DNA from: Monoplex corrugatus
Taxonomy: Eukaryota; Mollusca; Gastropoda; Littorinimorpha; Ranellidae
Reading direction: 5' to 3'
Assembly: GCA_030674185.1 (NCBI GenBank)
Contig: JAPXFY010000015.1
Span: 23,008,986 to 23,072,985, forward strand
DNA length: 64,000 nt
Of the stretch, positions 1 through 13,400 are shown piece after piece (position 1 is the first letter of the stretch; every line of letters begins with the position of its first letter). Below the pieces are notes generated by a model. That model was not told the origin of the DNA. It did not search any database and saw only the letters and a program-made list of their open reading frames with translations. The position numbers and the translations under genes are program-made.

Positions 1-63
1 AAAGAGAATGTTTATCAAATTTAAAATTCATTAAGAATTATGAATTAGGCCTACATATCAAAT

Positions 64-290
64 GTGCAATATGCTACATTAGCTAAAGCATTCATTTCTT
101 ATGTTCACACACGTGCACCTGCAAAAATACCCTCCCCTCAAACACAGATATACACACAGACACACACACACACAAAACCACGCACACATGCGCGTACACG
201 CATGCACATAGACACACTCAAGCACACACCAAACATACGCACTCACAAACACACACACACCAATACAAATGCCACCATAAACAAATAAAC
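64..290. repeat. AC-rich simple sequence
   Basis: Degenerate CA/ACAC-rich low-complexity DNA. The short open frame through it reads as His-Thr repeats and is not a gene. Confidence 0.7.
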
Positions 291-409
291 TTGTTACTAG
301 TATACATATATATATACATGAATCTACCTATCTAGCCATACATATATGTATACATACATAATGCTGCCATAAACAAATGCACTCCTTATGAGTATTATAT
401 GTATATACA

Positions 410-576
410 TTAGTATAATATATATAGATATATATAGATATGGATATATATATGGATATATATGTGTATATATATATGTGTGTGTATATATAGATATATA
501 TATATATATATACACACACATATATATATACACACATATATACACATATATCCATATATGTACCCATATCTATCTA

Positions 577-666
<90 letters not shown>

Positions 667-700
667 TATATATATATATATATATACATTATATATATAC
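410..700. repeat. (TA)n microsatellite block
   Basis: Long alternating TA tracts mixed with TATG/TATC and ACAC steps. Open frames through it are Tyr-Ile repeats and are artefacts of the repeat. Confidence 0.9.
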
Positions 701-947
701 ACACATCAGAACAGCTCATGCTGTCCAAAGACACCAGCCTGACATTCATACACCAATTTGATCAGCTCATGCTATCCAGACACCAGCCTGACATACACCA
801 ATTTGACATTCACATTCAGGCCCACAATTCACCAGGTCTCTCAACAGCTTACAATATGGATTTTATCAGTGATGAGATATCCAAAATGAAGAATGATATA
901 AAACAGAAGTTAACTGTTGGGTGAACATTGGTTCACTTTGTCTAATA

Positions 948-1565
948 CAGTGAATCTCGAATTCAACGAGCTCGGATTAAACGAGACCTCGCATCCAACG
1001 AGGTACATTTTAATCCCCGTTTTATTCCTTATAAACTGTTAGTAAAATAAATCGGATCGAACGAGCACCAAAATAGTCAGCCTCGACTCTAACGAGCACA
1101 ACCATGGCTGGTTGAATGAACCAGTTGAATCACTTTTTTTCCCCCTTTCTTTATTCGGTTTGCATCACTGCCTGGCGTGATGAGAACAACAGGGGCCCGC
1201 TAGTTTGCGAGGCGGCGCAGAGGAGGGAGAGGGGCGGGGGTTATAAGCCAAGGCGGAGAGTGAAGGACAGCAAGACCAGGCCTGCGTGCGCAAGGAAAGC
1301 GCTCGCGTGCACTTCGTCCAACGACCAATCAGAACAACCGTTTTCGAAGGCGGCCTCGCTTAGCGTCGTTACGCGTCGGGTGCTTGAACGCGGCACTGAC
1401 ATTGAAGCATCCGTCACGGCAACAAACTGCACACTAAGTCGATTGTGTACCGGTAGTTCTTTTGCCTTTCCCTTTATCACATGCTCCCCTCGCATTCAAC
1501 GACACCTCGGATCCAACGAGAATAACCATCAGTCCCGACGATCTCGTTCTATCCGAGGTTTACTG
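948..1565 (+). mobile_element. pogo/Tigger-type non-autonomous DNA transposon
   Basis: The left end starts CAGTGAATCTCG and the right end finishes CGAGGTTTACTG, which are imperfect inverted repeats of the pogo/Tigger style. The element sits between TA dinucleotides (946-947 and 1566-1567), the TA target duplication typical of Tc1/mariner/pogo elements. Motifs of the type 'AACGAG' recur near both ends. The interior is unusually GC- and CpG-rich, with a GC box (near 1230), a TATAA (near 1240) and a CCAAT (near 1325), resembling a retained 5' promoter region. No transposase frame remains, so this is probably an internally deleted derivative. Confidence 0.6.
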
Positions 1566-1567
1566 TA

Positions 1568-2220
1568 CTCAGAATAGTTGTACTCAATCTGTCCATTTAC
1601 ACACACATACAGACATACATGCACACATATATATATATACACACACACACCATACAAGTGCATACACCTGCATACATTCATTCATACACATACACAAAGA
1701 CATCATAAAAACACACATTTCAAGTACGCTGTTATCTGAAAAGTCAAGTTGTCAATACCTTATTACAGCTTTAAAAAATAACTACAAAATATTAATGTAA
1801 GCAACTTGTAATCAAAAGAACTAAAACAAAGGTGGATTAAAACCTGAATGCAATATTCCAAAGGTAATTGTGTCTAATTCAACTATGATACAGTTTGCAA
1901 AGATGACGGTTTGTTTTCAGCAATGGCTGGGGGAAACTTTACATGTCGTTAACTAAAATTCAATGCAATACAAAATTTCAGTGATGATATGTCTGTTGCA
2001 ACATTTATCTGATATGAAGATGCCTCTTAATTTGTTTGCAAAAATTCTGGCCTCTGTACAATGAAAAGTGGCAAACAATTCAACAAATCTGTCCTTGAGA
2101 TTTCTACCCAATAACAACCACACTGTCACAACCATTTCAACTGAATCCAACATAACATTCCTGTACAGGATGGTATTCTTATAAACATTGATATGTAGCT
2201 AGAGATTTGTTTGGCCAGAG
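1568..2220. other. 3' flank of CPLANE2, no gene seen
   Basis: Short AC-rich tract (about 1600-1700), then AT-rich unique-looking DNA leading to the CPLANE2 stop codon. It probably includes the 3' UTR of that minus-strand gene, but no poly(A) site could be assigned. Confidence 0.4.
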
Positions 2221-4787
2221 TTAAAGATTTTTGCCTGACTGGACAATATCTCGATGCCACAAATGTTCACACAGCGTGTTCAGTACAGGGATGACATCAC
2301 CAAGCCCCCCACTAGAGGTTTCAGTTTGTGGAGGGTTCTGGAGGTTCCGGATTCGCAGCACAGGAATCTTCCAGTGGTTCTCCAGGTCACAAATGTCTCG
2401 CTGTGTTACCTCACTGTGTGCATGGAGATCAAATCTGTGGGCAGTCAAGGAGGGTTTTTTTTTTTCATTTTTCTTGCACTCTGGTCAACATATGTGCATC
2501 CCACACATACACATGTCCTGCATCTGCTACCACCAGTCCTCTGCCTAAGAACTACACAATTGTACATGCACAACATAACACACTCATGATCTCTCTTCTC
2601 TCTAGTATTATACAGTATGATGTTTTTGGTAAGACTGAGTATAACGACTCAATTTATGATGCCATTTAGGTGACTGACGTTTTGTAGTGAGATTATGTTT
2701 GTTAGAGATTATATTCTTTTTCATTTTCATTTTTTGTTGTTGTATTCTTTATGAAATCTTATCTTTGTTTTGATAAGAATCATTGATTAGTAATGGTAGT
2801 AGTAACGACAATTCCTACATATTTTAATATCTCACTCTCTCCCACTCCCTCCCTCCCTCTATCCTTCCCCATACCATTTGTTCTCAATATCATTAATATA
2901 ATATTCAGGTTTTGTACAACACTGATGACATAACACTATCACAGTTCATTTGTATTGATGTATATTCTCCATGCCCACCATGAAATATCTGTACTACAGT
3001 AGACCCTCCACAAATGAGAACTGGATGTGAAAAAGCAATTATCTTCTTATGCCATTACCTTCAGAAACAACAACGCGTCTTGTTCTCTCTCACACACATG
3101 GTCTCGTATAAGTTTTCTGCCTGAGAGGACCTAAAACAACTCAGAAAACTAGGAATGACACAATCAACAAAATGTCGGTCCTCTGACCAGTGATCTGCAA
3201 TACAAAAAATATTCAGCAATTGCTGGTAACTGGAACTAGGTAAAGGATACTTTGTTCCCAAGACAATTTTGCTGATACCATCTTCAGGATTAGTCAGACG
3301 GGTTAGAAGCTGTGGGATTTCATCAAAACTTCCTTTGTCCACAAAAGAAAACAGGAACAAGATTGCGTCAACTCCATCCTGACAGGCCTGTAAAAATGTG
3401 TTTTTTAAACAAACAATTATGTAAACTCAAGTAAAAATGCAAGGGACAAATTAAACTAAGGGGGTGGCTCATTCAACTAGAACATTCACACATCAAAAAT
3501 AACAATAATCAATTCTGTGTTCCCTCTCTTATTTGTCCATAATTTGCTTTCTACTTCGCATTGTTCTTCATGTTACTTTATGATTGTGATGATGGGAATA
3601 TGAGCATTATTAGTCTTATGCTTGCTTTCTGTCTGTCTCTCTCTCTCCCCCCCCCCCCCCTTCTCTCTTTCATACATACACATATACATACACCCATATA
3701 TCAAGTACTATTTTCTTGTCCTCTCTCTCTCTCCATCTCTTATAGTTATATACACATACACATATATACATACACACATAAGTACATTTTTTTGCTTGTG
3801 TCTCTCTTTTCATCTTTCTTGAAGACAGCAATTGTTACATTTTTAATTCCTCATGTTTTACTTCTTACATTATTGATTTCATCAATGTGTTTCTTTTACT
3901 GTACTTTTAGTTCTAGACAGGTACAAAGATTAGCAACAACAACTTTGAAAAATGGCTTTTAGGCAACATTTTCTACAATGAAAAATAAAGTATCAGTCAC
4001 TGTCTCTCTCACACACATACACATGCAATCTGGTAGAGCAGAAGGACTGTATATGGACAGACAAGATAATATCATTATTTTTCATATGGACAGACAAGAT
4101 AATATCTGTATCTTTCATCCACTCTTCCTATTAGCAGTATGCACAATGAAAGGGGGAAGAAAGAAAGAGGGACACAATAATAACCTGCATCCTTGGATAT
4201 ATTGTGTCCATATGTATGTGTGTGTGTGTGCTTTGGCATGTGTTTGAATGAATATTTATATACATGTGTGTGTGTGTGTGCATGAGAGAGAGAGAGAGAG
4301 AGAGAGGGAGTATGTGTCAATTCATAAACTATTGAAATACCTCAGTTTGCATGTGGTTTGAATTGGTGAATTTATCTATTGTTTGCAATGTCTAACTTTT
4401 TTCACAAATGATAATGGTAAAAAGCCAGGCTCTCATAAGTAACACCATTACACAATAAGGTCAGTCCTCTGAGCCTGGCACAGTAAAGAGACACTACCAA
4501 CACATCAGAACAGTCAACGTACAGGAAGAATATGGTCGTATCGTTTTAATGCCGTCTCTCCTGCATCAAACAGCTGAATTTTGAAGAGAACTGTCTTTCC
4601 CAGATGTTTGATCTTTCCTGGCCAATACAGGTGACTTGTCTGTAATCCTGATGACACGAGGAAAAACAATTATAATACAATAACCGGTTTAATAATAATA
4701 ATAATAATTACAATATTTATATAGCGCAAAATCTTGATAAAATCAAATCTAAGCGCTGAAGCAGACACACGCACGCATGCACGCACG

Positions 4788-4851
<64 letters not shown>

Positions 4852-5829
4852 TGGCTATAAAAGGGGAGAAAGAATAAAAGCAATAAAAGCAAGAATAAAA
4901 CCAATGGAAAATTATAGAGAGCATAGCATATACAATTATATATTATAACCATGTGATTCCCCTCCGAGCGGAGACAGGCTGCAGAGGGGGGGGGGGGGGG
5001 GAGGGGGGTTGAGTGAGGTTAGGATTTTATGCGGAGGAGAAAAGGTGAGTTTTGAGAGCGGACTTGAAGGAGACAAAAGTAGGTTGCTGACGGACTGAGA
5101 GAGGAAGTTTGTTCCAGGAGAGTGGACCAGAAACAGAGAAGGCTTGTGGACCATAGGTATTGAGCTTAGTGCGTGGAAAGCGAAAAGTCAGAGGATCGGA
5201 GGCAGAGCGGAGGGTACGTGAGGGAACATAGATCTCAAGTAGGCTTGACAGGTAATCGGGGGCTGCGTTATTGAGGCTTTTGTAGCACATGGTGTCTAGT
5301 TTGTACTGTATGCGCTTTGATACAGGGAGCCAGTGAAGTTGTGCCAGGAGAGGAGATATGTGGTCAGTTTTTTTCTTTTTGAGTACAAGGCGTACAGCAT
5401 TGTTTTGAATGCGCTGTAGGATGTGAATGGTGGAGGCAGGAAGACCAGACAGGAGTGAATTGCAATAGTCAATGCGAGACATTATGAAGGAGAAAACGAG
5501 TTTTGCAGTTGTTTCGACAGAGAGATACTTCCTGATCAGCCTTATACGATGGAGATGATAGTAGCAAGATCTGGCAGTTTGAGAAACAAAGTTGTTCATG
5601 GAGAGGGTAGAGTCAATGCAGACACCAAGGTTTTTAGCTGAATCAGAAATTGGGACTGATGTGTTACATAATGGGAGAGAAAGAGGAGGCAGCTGAGAAA
5701 GTTTCTGACGGGTGCCAATGAGGATAGCTTTTGTCTTGTCGTCATTAAGCTGAAGTTTAAGTTTAAACAAATGTTGTAAACTTTCACAGGTTTCACTGCC
5801 GGTGACTTTGGCTACTGTACTGATCTTGC

Positions 5830-5879
<50 letters not shown>

Positions 5880-5920
5880 GACACACGTGCTAAATATATA
5901 CATACCCAAACTACACGTAT

Positions 5921-5974
<54 letters not shown>

Positions 5975-6549
5975 ACACACACGTGCTAATATATACATAC
6001 CCAAACTATACATATGCACACACACACTCTCTCTCACCTTTCTCCTCCCTTTCCCCTCCCTACTCTGTACACTGGGTACTTCATCGTTTCAAGGGTACAT
6101 AATTGCCCATCAGTGTTTGGAAACTACACACACTTCTGTACACAAAAACACAATATGTAATACACATGGACATACACCATCTACCTGGTGTTTCATTGTG
6201 GACCAGGGGTACGTCACTGCCAGTGAGTTTGGCAACTGTACTGGTTTTTTCCCACACCTGTCTTTCCCACCAACATCACCTTGTAATTCACTTCTTCCAG
6301 GTTCAAGTGGCTGGGTATAGGAGGACCTTCCAGCAAACCTGAAACAGATTATTTTTTGCACTCTAATTAACACCAATAATAATAATGCTATAAAATAACA
6401 ATAATATTAATAGTGCACATAGGCACAGTAGGCCTACTCCTTTAACATAATGTGCCAGTGTGAATGCTCTGTGTGGTTCATCGTAGGCTTAATATTCAAT
6501 ATTGTCACACACACTGACACTGTCCAAGAAAAACTTCACGACGAAATAA

Positions 6550-6640
<91 letters not shown>

Positions 6641-6933
6641 TGGGTGGATGCGAGGGTGGGAAAGAGGACATTCATATTCATGATGATTCACTGAGTCACT
6701 TTCAGTTTCAGTTTCTCAAGATGATGTCTCCGAGCTCGGAATGAATTTTATATGAGTTAACTAATTCTGAGTAAGTGAGTCAATCAATGATAATTCAACT
6801 GATTGAACATGATTATACACGAACCATACTGTCTGAGGCGAGTGCCGTTACGATGAATAAGGCAGTTGAGGAGCTGACTTCCTTCGTTTGATCTCAGCCA
6901 TTCTAAATCTAGAAGGGATCCTGGCACCAGCAT
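2221..6933 (-). CDS. CPLANE2: CPLANE2 (RSG1), Rab-like ciliogenesis GTPase, five coding exons
   Basis: Coding exons on the minus strand are 6933-6825, 6338-6185, 4647-4523, 3387-3251 and 2434-2221. All introns have GT/AG ends and the phases join. The protein would be about 245 residues (human family member about 258). The start [12 protein letters not shown] matches the family N-terminus. Exon 2 carries a P-loop (GKTGVGKT, about residues 61-68). Exon 3 has the YWPGK and [13 protein letters not shown] segments, which replace the usual G3. Exon 4 has [12 protein letters not shown] and the G4-like VLGTKFD across the splice. Exon 5 ends [10 protein letters not shown]. The family acts with CPLANE proteins in ciliogenesis and planar polarity; membership is by sequence, function by inference. 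Exon 2 has one extra A in a run of six (6245-6250), which breaks the frame inside the P-loop. That could be an assembly error, an allele or a real lesion. Confidence 0.88.
4690..5790 (-). mobile_element. CR1/L2-like LINE, 5'-truncated 3' part
   Basis: The minus strand encodes the end of a non-LTR reverse transcriptase: [12 protein letters not shown], then a thumb/C-terminal region with [37 protein letters not shown] and WNKLPLSVR, ending [11 protein letters not shown] just before 5027. A 3' UTR with poly-C and (AC)n tracts follows, and the element finishes in an (ATT)n tail near 4694-4710. It lies in CPLANE2 intron 2. The catalytic part of the reverse transcriptase is missing. The same 3' UTR recurs at 50165-50552. 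Confidence 0.85.
4767..4850. repeat. (AC)n microsatellite
   Basis: AC/GC alternating tract inside the 3' UTR of the CR1/L2-like LINE. A second copy of that UTR at 50.2 kb carries an expanded version of the same tract. Confidence 0.95.
5791..5829 (-). other. Partial copy of CPLANE2 P-loop exon
   Basis: On the minus strand this reads [13 protein letters not shown], close to [13 protein letters not shown] of the true P-loop exon at 6185-6338. It lies downstream in the same gene orientation, separated from the exon by (AC)n tracts, and abuts the truncated LINE. It is out of context for splicing and is probably a duplicated exon fragment. Confidence 0.6.
5833..5972. repeat. Two (AC)n microsatellites
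   Basis: Two AC tracts (about 5833-5877 and 5920-5972) separated by 'gtgctaaatatatacatacccaaac', a spacer that recurs after the second tract. This suggests a tandem duplication of tract plus spacer. Confidence 0.9.
6553..6642. repeat. (GA)n microsatellite
   Basis: Nearly pure GA tract with a few GGGA interruptions, in CPLANE2 intron 1. Confidence 0.95.
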
Positions 6934-7453
6934 TGTGAAAGCTAGCTACTTGTGACAGACCTAGGATAAGATACAATGTCTGTATCAATTTCCCTGCTGC
7001 TATCTCGGCAGCTCCAGTAAAACCTAGTAGCGTCCCTTGGTCGTCGAAGCAGACGATTTTTTTGTAAGCCCTGCTCCTCTCAAGATTTTGTTTTCGTGTG
7101 TTCTTCTCAGGGCATACACACAATCGACACATTATGTCAGTTGCTGATTGAGAAATCATTAATCAGAAAATGGCTATATACCATGACGAAAAAAGCATTT
7201 TTGAATTGTTACTTAGAAATGGGGAAACTGACACTGACCCTGACCCCATGATGATGACACGATGATGGGTAATAAGTTCAAGGTAAACAACTCCAGGAAA
7301 TCATCCTTGTGACACTCACTGTCCCGTGACGCTAAACCTTCAGGCTGTAGTTGTATAGCAACAGTGTGTAGTATCCTTTGGTTCAGCCAAAACAAGAGAC
7401 CACAACAGTCTATAACTAGTCACGATAGAAAAGCAGAAAAAAAGAAACTGAAG
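6934..7453. promoter_or_regulatory. Shared 5' region between divergent CPLANE2 and AGTRAP-like genes
   Basis: 520 bp separate the CPLANE2 start codon (minus strand, 6933) and the AGTRAP-like start codon (plus strand, 7454). It must hold both 5' UTRs and probably both promoters unless non-coding 5' exons lie further away. No TATA box or strong CpG cluster was recognised. The call rests only on the head-to-head arrangement. Confidence 0.5.
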
Positions 7454-10400
7454 ATGAATGCACCGAATTTAATGCTAAAGGTAAGCATATCTTAATTTTA
7501 GTACCCAACGCGAGGATCGCAGATGTATCATGTTTTGATGACTGACGCTGCATTAACTAGATCCCGTAATTAACAAGTTGGGTAAGAGCTTATAAAACAG
7601 ATCAGCCAGTCTACGTTGAATTACAACATAAAATGTATATAAAAAATAGCAGCGTGGTTTTTTAACTCTAAAATAATGGCCTAATAGTAATACTGAATGA
7701 AATTAACTTACACTCATAACTCACAACTGCATATGACTTGTGAATATAATAATAACACGGCAGTCATCAAAATCATATCCATGGATGAATGACGGCCATG
7801 ATACTTGATAGTCACTTGGGAAAGATGTAAAACTTTCTGTCAGAAGGTCTGGGTTCCATCCTGCTTGGGTACCTCCCTCCCACTTAGTAAAGGGCGGAGA
7901 TTTTCCAGATCTCTTAGTCAACATGTGTTTGGACCTGTTTGGACCCCATTATGTGTATATATGTATGCATGAAAAACATCAAATACACATGTTAAAGATC
8001 TTGTGCATGATGACGTGATGTCAGTGCCCATGGGCTTTTGGAAACATGAAAATATCCAGCGCGCATACCCACCAAAGTCACCAAGCATGCAGAGTGTGCA
8101 GCAACATATTTCCTGCACAGTGTGAGCAGAGCAATGTGCTCTCATGCATCCAAGAAATCTGGAACACTGAAAAAAAGAATATATATATACGTCATGGCTG
8201 TAGCCCTGTTTGAAGTGTAAGGGAAAAGGAGGTCCGACTCTTGGTAGACTGGCATGCCATGACATGGTCCGTATGCTAGAAGGGAAGGATGGTTTGTGCT
8301 GACACAGTGACAACTTTGCACTTATTACTATTAAATACTTTTGTCACGTAACTTTGACTTTGTTTTAGATACATCTGTGTTTTGGAAATCAAGCAACATT
8401 GATTTCCTGTCATTAGAGATGTCTTTTCATGCTCTCTTCAATTAGATCTACATTCTGTGTAATGCATGCATTGCAGGTAGACCTTGGAGAAAAAAAAAGA
8501 GGTTTGCTATGAATTCTGTACACTGAAGTATAATTGGATGGACACAGAAACACCTTTCCTCAGAAAGTTTAAGCTAAGCCTAAGGGCATCTACTTTTGGT
8601 CTCTGGAATTGTTGTGGCACTGCACACCTCAGGTTTGTTTACTGGTGTTGTGCAGTTGTTAAAACTGGCCATGGCTGGCTCACTCTGGCATCTGTTTGCA
8701 TTCATAATAAACACATACTGAATGCTGGATACAATTAGGTCTATAAATAGTATAATGGGGTGAGAGAGGGCTCTTCCATTCTCTCTTGGCTCGGAGGCAG
8801 ATCTTGAACTACAAAGTATTATGATAATGCTACAATGTTTGTCAGACCGTGTCAGACATTGCCAGCATTTTAGTTGAGAAGTAAAAAGGTGTGTATCATT
8901 AGACTTACTATTGAAAGAAAGTTTTTAAATTTGTATTCTTTAGCTTTATCTGTTAACACAGAGAGGACACTGGTTTTAAAAGGCATGGTGAAAAAGCATA
9001 AACATAACTATATTCCCGTCCTAAACCCCAGTTAAAAGCAGTTTTCTTAATGGCTGTCTTCAAGAGGTTTCACTTTTATTTCATGCCAGACTCTCGTACA
9101 GACCCGGGTTATGAATTACTTCCACTGGATGAAATTTATCCATGTATGGACTGACTCAGCAGTCCAACTGTATGAGTGGATCCTGACTTCACATCATCTT
9201 CATTGTAAGTCCTCAGTTTGCACCACTATTTGACAGAGAGGCCCTCAGTTCCAACAATGCCCCATGGAGATGCCGGGGCTCTTTCAGTGCAAATAGTATC
9301 CTCATCTTCTGGAAATTTTGTGCTAGAAATTGACTCTTTTCTGTCACTCTCTTTGTTTTTGCCTTGTTCCTTTGTTTTCTGTCCTTTCTTCCAAACATTT
9401 TGTGCCTTGCTGGTCCATTCACCTGAATGTGTTTGTTAAAATCTTATGTAATTTTTCTCAGGATTGATAATTGGGTACGTGTATGGGGTGCATTTTTGGC
9501 GCTGGGGAGGTGAGATATACAGAAGCGGTTTTGGGTAATTTGGACCCATTTTTATGTGTGTTTTGGTGTCCTTAGGTATGTTTAAATTAGTATTCAGGTA
9601 TGTTTTTTAAATCCCCTGTGCAATAACTTGGACGGAGTGGTCAGCGCTGGGGGTGCGTCCTTGGGTTGTTTGCACGAATACATTGATATGTGTACTTAAC
9701 TTTTTTTTCTCCCCCCCCATTGAAATTTTGGCTGTTTGAAGACACATACGAACCAGGTTGAGTCAGGTCAGACAAATAGGTCTGCTACTGGCAAGCTGTA
9801 GCCCAGTACTACCTGTCACAGCAGGAGACTTGGAGAGGGGATTGGCGCCACCAAGGATTAACCTAAGCCCACAGAAAAGATATGAGAGACACTATAGCCA
9901 ACAACATACCGGATCGGTCGGGGCCCGGGTTACAAACGACCGCGCTTACCACTGACAAGCACCAGGGTGGAAGTGAAAAGTCAGCTACTGGGGCAAAGAC
10001 ATCATTCAAACTGCCAACGGAAAAAGCTACCATTGGAACCTGGAATGTCCGTACACTCCATCAGTGCGGCAAAGTAAAAGAACTAGAGCACGAGCTGAGA
10101 CGCTACCAATGGGACATTGTGGGTATATCGGAAGTAAGATGGACAGGCTTCGGAGAAGCAATCACAGAGGAAGGACACAAGATGTGGTACAGTGGCGAAG
10201 AGTCACTACATGAAAATGGCGTAGCTTTCATCGTACGCAAAGAAGTCATTGGATGCATCATGAGCTGCACGCCTGTCAACAGCAGAATCATCAGCATTCG
10301 GGTGTCAGCCAAACCAAAGAACATCACCATCATACAAGTGTATGCTCCAACTACCAGCCATGAAGACCAGGTGGTTGAAGAATTCTATGAGAAAATAGAA

Positions 10401-13400
10401 GACACCATCGGAAAAGCCCCCAGGAAAGACATCATCATAGTTCAGGGGGACTTCAACGCCAAAGTCGGCCCAGATGCCTACAAAAACTGGGCTGGAACAG
10501 TGGGTCAATTTGGCACAGGGGAAACTAATGACAGGGGACTTCGCCTTCTGGAGTTTGCCTGCACCCAACGGCTCACCATTGCCAACACCCTCTACCCCCA
10601 CAAACTGTCAAGAAGAACAACCTGGCATGCGCCGAACGGAAAGACTCACAACCAGATCGACTTTGTCCTCACACCGCGGCGCTTCAAATCAAGCATTAAT
10701 AAAGCAAAGACGAGGACATACCCTGGAGCTGATATAGGCAGCGACCACGACCTCGTGCTGCTCACAATGAAGATCAAATTGAAAAAGAAGTACCAAGCTG
10801 CGCAGCCACGCATCAAGTTTGACCTGGAAAAGCTAAAAGATCCAGAGATAGAAGAGGCATTCCAGGCACAGCTCGGGGGGCGGTTCGCGGCACTCAACTT
10901 CCTGGACAGCGACATCAACGACCTCACAAACAACTTTGGTGAGGCAGTCCGCGAAACAGCAGAGGAGGTACTGGGGCGACAGAGGAAGAAACACCAAGCA
11001 TGGATCTCAAATGACATCCTTGACCTCTGCGACAACAGAAGATCACTGAAGAAGACGAAAAACTCCAGCCCTGAAGAAGCCGCACAGTATCGTAAAACCA
11101 ACAACCTTGTAAAGAAGAAAATGATTGAAGCCAAAGAACAATGGATCAACAACCAGTGTGAGAACATCGAGAAAGGCATGAAAAAAGGAAACAGCAAACA
11201 TGCCTTCACCACACTGAAAAACCTTACCAAGACGCAGCAAAACAGATCGTCAGTCATCGAGGATACCTCAGGCGAGCTGCTGACAGAAAGCTCCGCTGTT
11301 CTGAACAGATGGACGCAGTACTGCCAAGAACTATACAACTACCCAATACAGCCAGATGACAGTTTGTTTCAGGGGGACTCAACACCATTGAGGGAATCCT
11401 CACCGCTACCAGTGATGAGAGAAGAAGTGGAAGAAGCCATCCGCAGCCTACCAGCAGGGAAATCACCTGGAGCAGACAATATCCCAGCAGAGCTGCTCAA
11501 ACATGGAGGGAATGATTTGGTCACTCGTGTAACATCGATTTGTCAGAAGATCTGGGAGACAAAACAGTGGCCCACAGAATGGACTCAATCACTCATCATC
11601 CCCCTGCCCAAAAAGGGAAATATGCGCCAATGCCAGAACTACAGAACAATAAGTCTCATTAGCCACACCAGCAAGATCATGCTCAGAGTCATATTGAATC
11701 GACTGAAGAAAGAAGCGGAAGAACACCTTGCGGAAGAACAAGCTGGATTTAGGGCGGGCAGAAGCACAGTAGAACAGATCTTCACCTGCCGGATAATGAT
11801 GGAGAAACATCTGCAGCATCAGAGAGACCTGTTCCACAACTTCATAGACTTTAAAAAAGCATTCGACAGGGTGTGGCATAAGGGTTTGTGGCAGGTGCTA
11901 AGAAAGTTTGGCATTGAGGAAGGTCTCGTCCAAACCATCCAGGCGCTGTATAACACTGCCAGCAGCGCAGTTCTCCTCAACAACCAGATAGGGGACTACT
12001 TCAAGACCACAGTTGGAGTCCGTCAAGGCTGCCTACTCTCTCCCGTGCTGTTCAATCTCTTCCTGGAGAACATCATGCGTGAAGCCCTCCATGACTTCCA
12101 CTCCACTGTCTCCATCGGAGGAAGAACCATCAACAACCTGAGGTTCGCAGATGACATCGACCTGATGGGAGGCAGCAACGAAGAACTACAAGACCTGACC
12201 ATGAGACTGGAAGAAAGTGCAGGTGCACACGGAATGGAAGTGAGCACAGAAAAAAGCAAAGTCCTGGTCAACAGCACAACCAACACCCATGCTGAAATCT
12301 ACATGAACGGGCAACAGCTTGAAGAAGTGGACGCTTTCAAATACCTTGGCGCCACTCTCACCAAAGACGGTCGCTCTACAACAGAAATCAAGACCAGACT
12401 AGCGATCGCAACAGCAGCGATGGTAAAGCTAAACAAGATCTGGAAGAGCAGAGAGATCGGCTTTCCATCGAAGATGAAGCTGTACAAGTCCCTGGTGCTC
12501 CCCATCCTGCTGTATGGATGCGAGAGCTGGACCATGACAGCAGAGACCACCAAGAGAATCCAGACGTTTGAAACTAAATGCTTCAGGCGCTTGCTCGGGA
12601 TCTCTTGGCAAGATCGGAAGACAAACGACTTTGTGTGGAGCCAAATAACAACACTCGCAGGCCCACAAGAACCCCTCCTGGCAACAGTCAAGAACAGGAA
12701 GCTGTCGTGGTTCGGGCATGTCACACGCCACAACTCACTGCCCAAAACGGTCCTCCAGGGTACACTGGGAGGCGGCAGACGAAGGGGACGACAAGCCAAA
12801 TGCTGGATGGACAACATCAAAGAATGGACCAGGTTGGATGGCCCCACGCTGGTGCGACAGGCGGAGGACAGGACCGGTTGGCGACGGCTGGCTTCAAGAG
12901 TGTCTCTCATCTCTCCTCTACGCCCATCACGGGCAGGAGAATGATGATGATGATGACGAACCAGCAGCAGCGCACTGTGATAGCAGGTGAGACGTTGGAT
13001 GACCAAGGCCAGGAATTAAACCATAGTGCCAAGGACATCCACGCTGACGGTTCTGATGCGGATTTTGCACAAGCTCTTAACGCCAAACGTGGAAAACTCA
13101 ATTTGCCGCCTGCCGGTGCAAAAGAACAATGGGAGAAATTAGATGAGGAACTTGTCCTTAAGCTGAATGCGCTAATAGGGAACAGTACGCTGGAACACAA
13201 ACTTGACACATACGGAGACATCATATACTCTATCTGCAGGGACACTTATGGAGTGAAGCAGCCAAAGACAAAAACGCCTCCCCAGAAATCCAGAAGACAG
13301 CAACAGATGGAGAGCATCCGGAGGGAGAAAAGGAAGCTTAAAAAGCGAATGAAAACTGCCTCAGAATTCGAGAAGCAAGGGCTCCTGGAACTCTGGAAAG

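Noticed and set aside
462..761. Tyr/Ile-rich open frames
   Set aside because: TA-repeat translation.
6848..7159. 103-codon minus-strand frame over CPLANE2 exon 1
   Set aside because: The true CPLANE2 start ([12 protein letters not shown]) uses a different frame and matches the family and the splice phase; the longer frame does not.
12578..12964. N-terminal 129 codons of the frame running 12578-16099
   Set aside because: This stretch is the RTE 3' end read in the wrong frame. The element junction with its target duplication is at 12956-12964, so the fusion is accidental.
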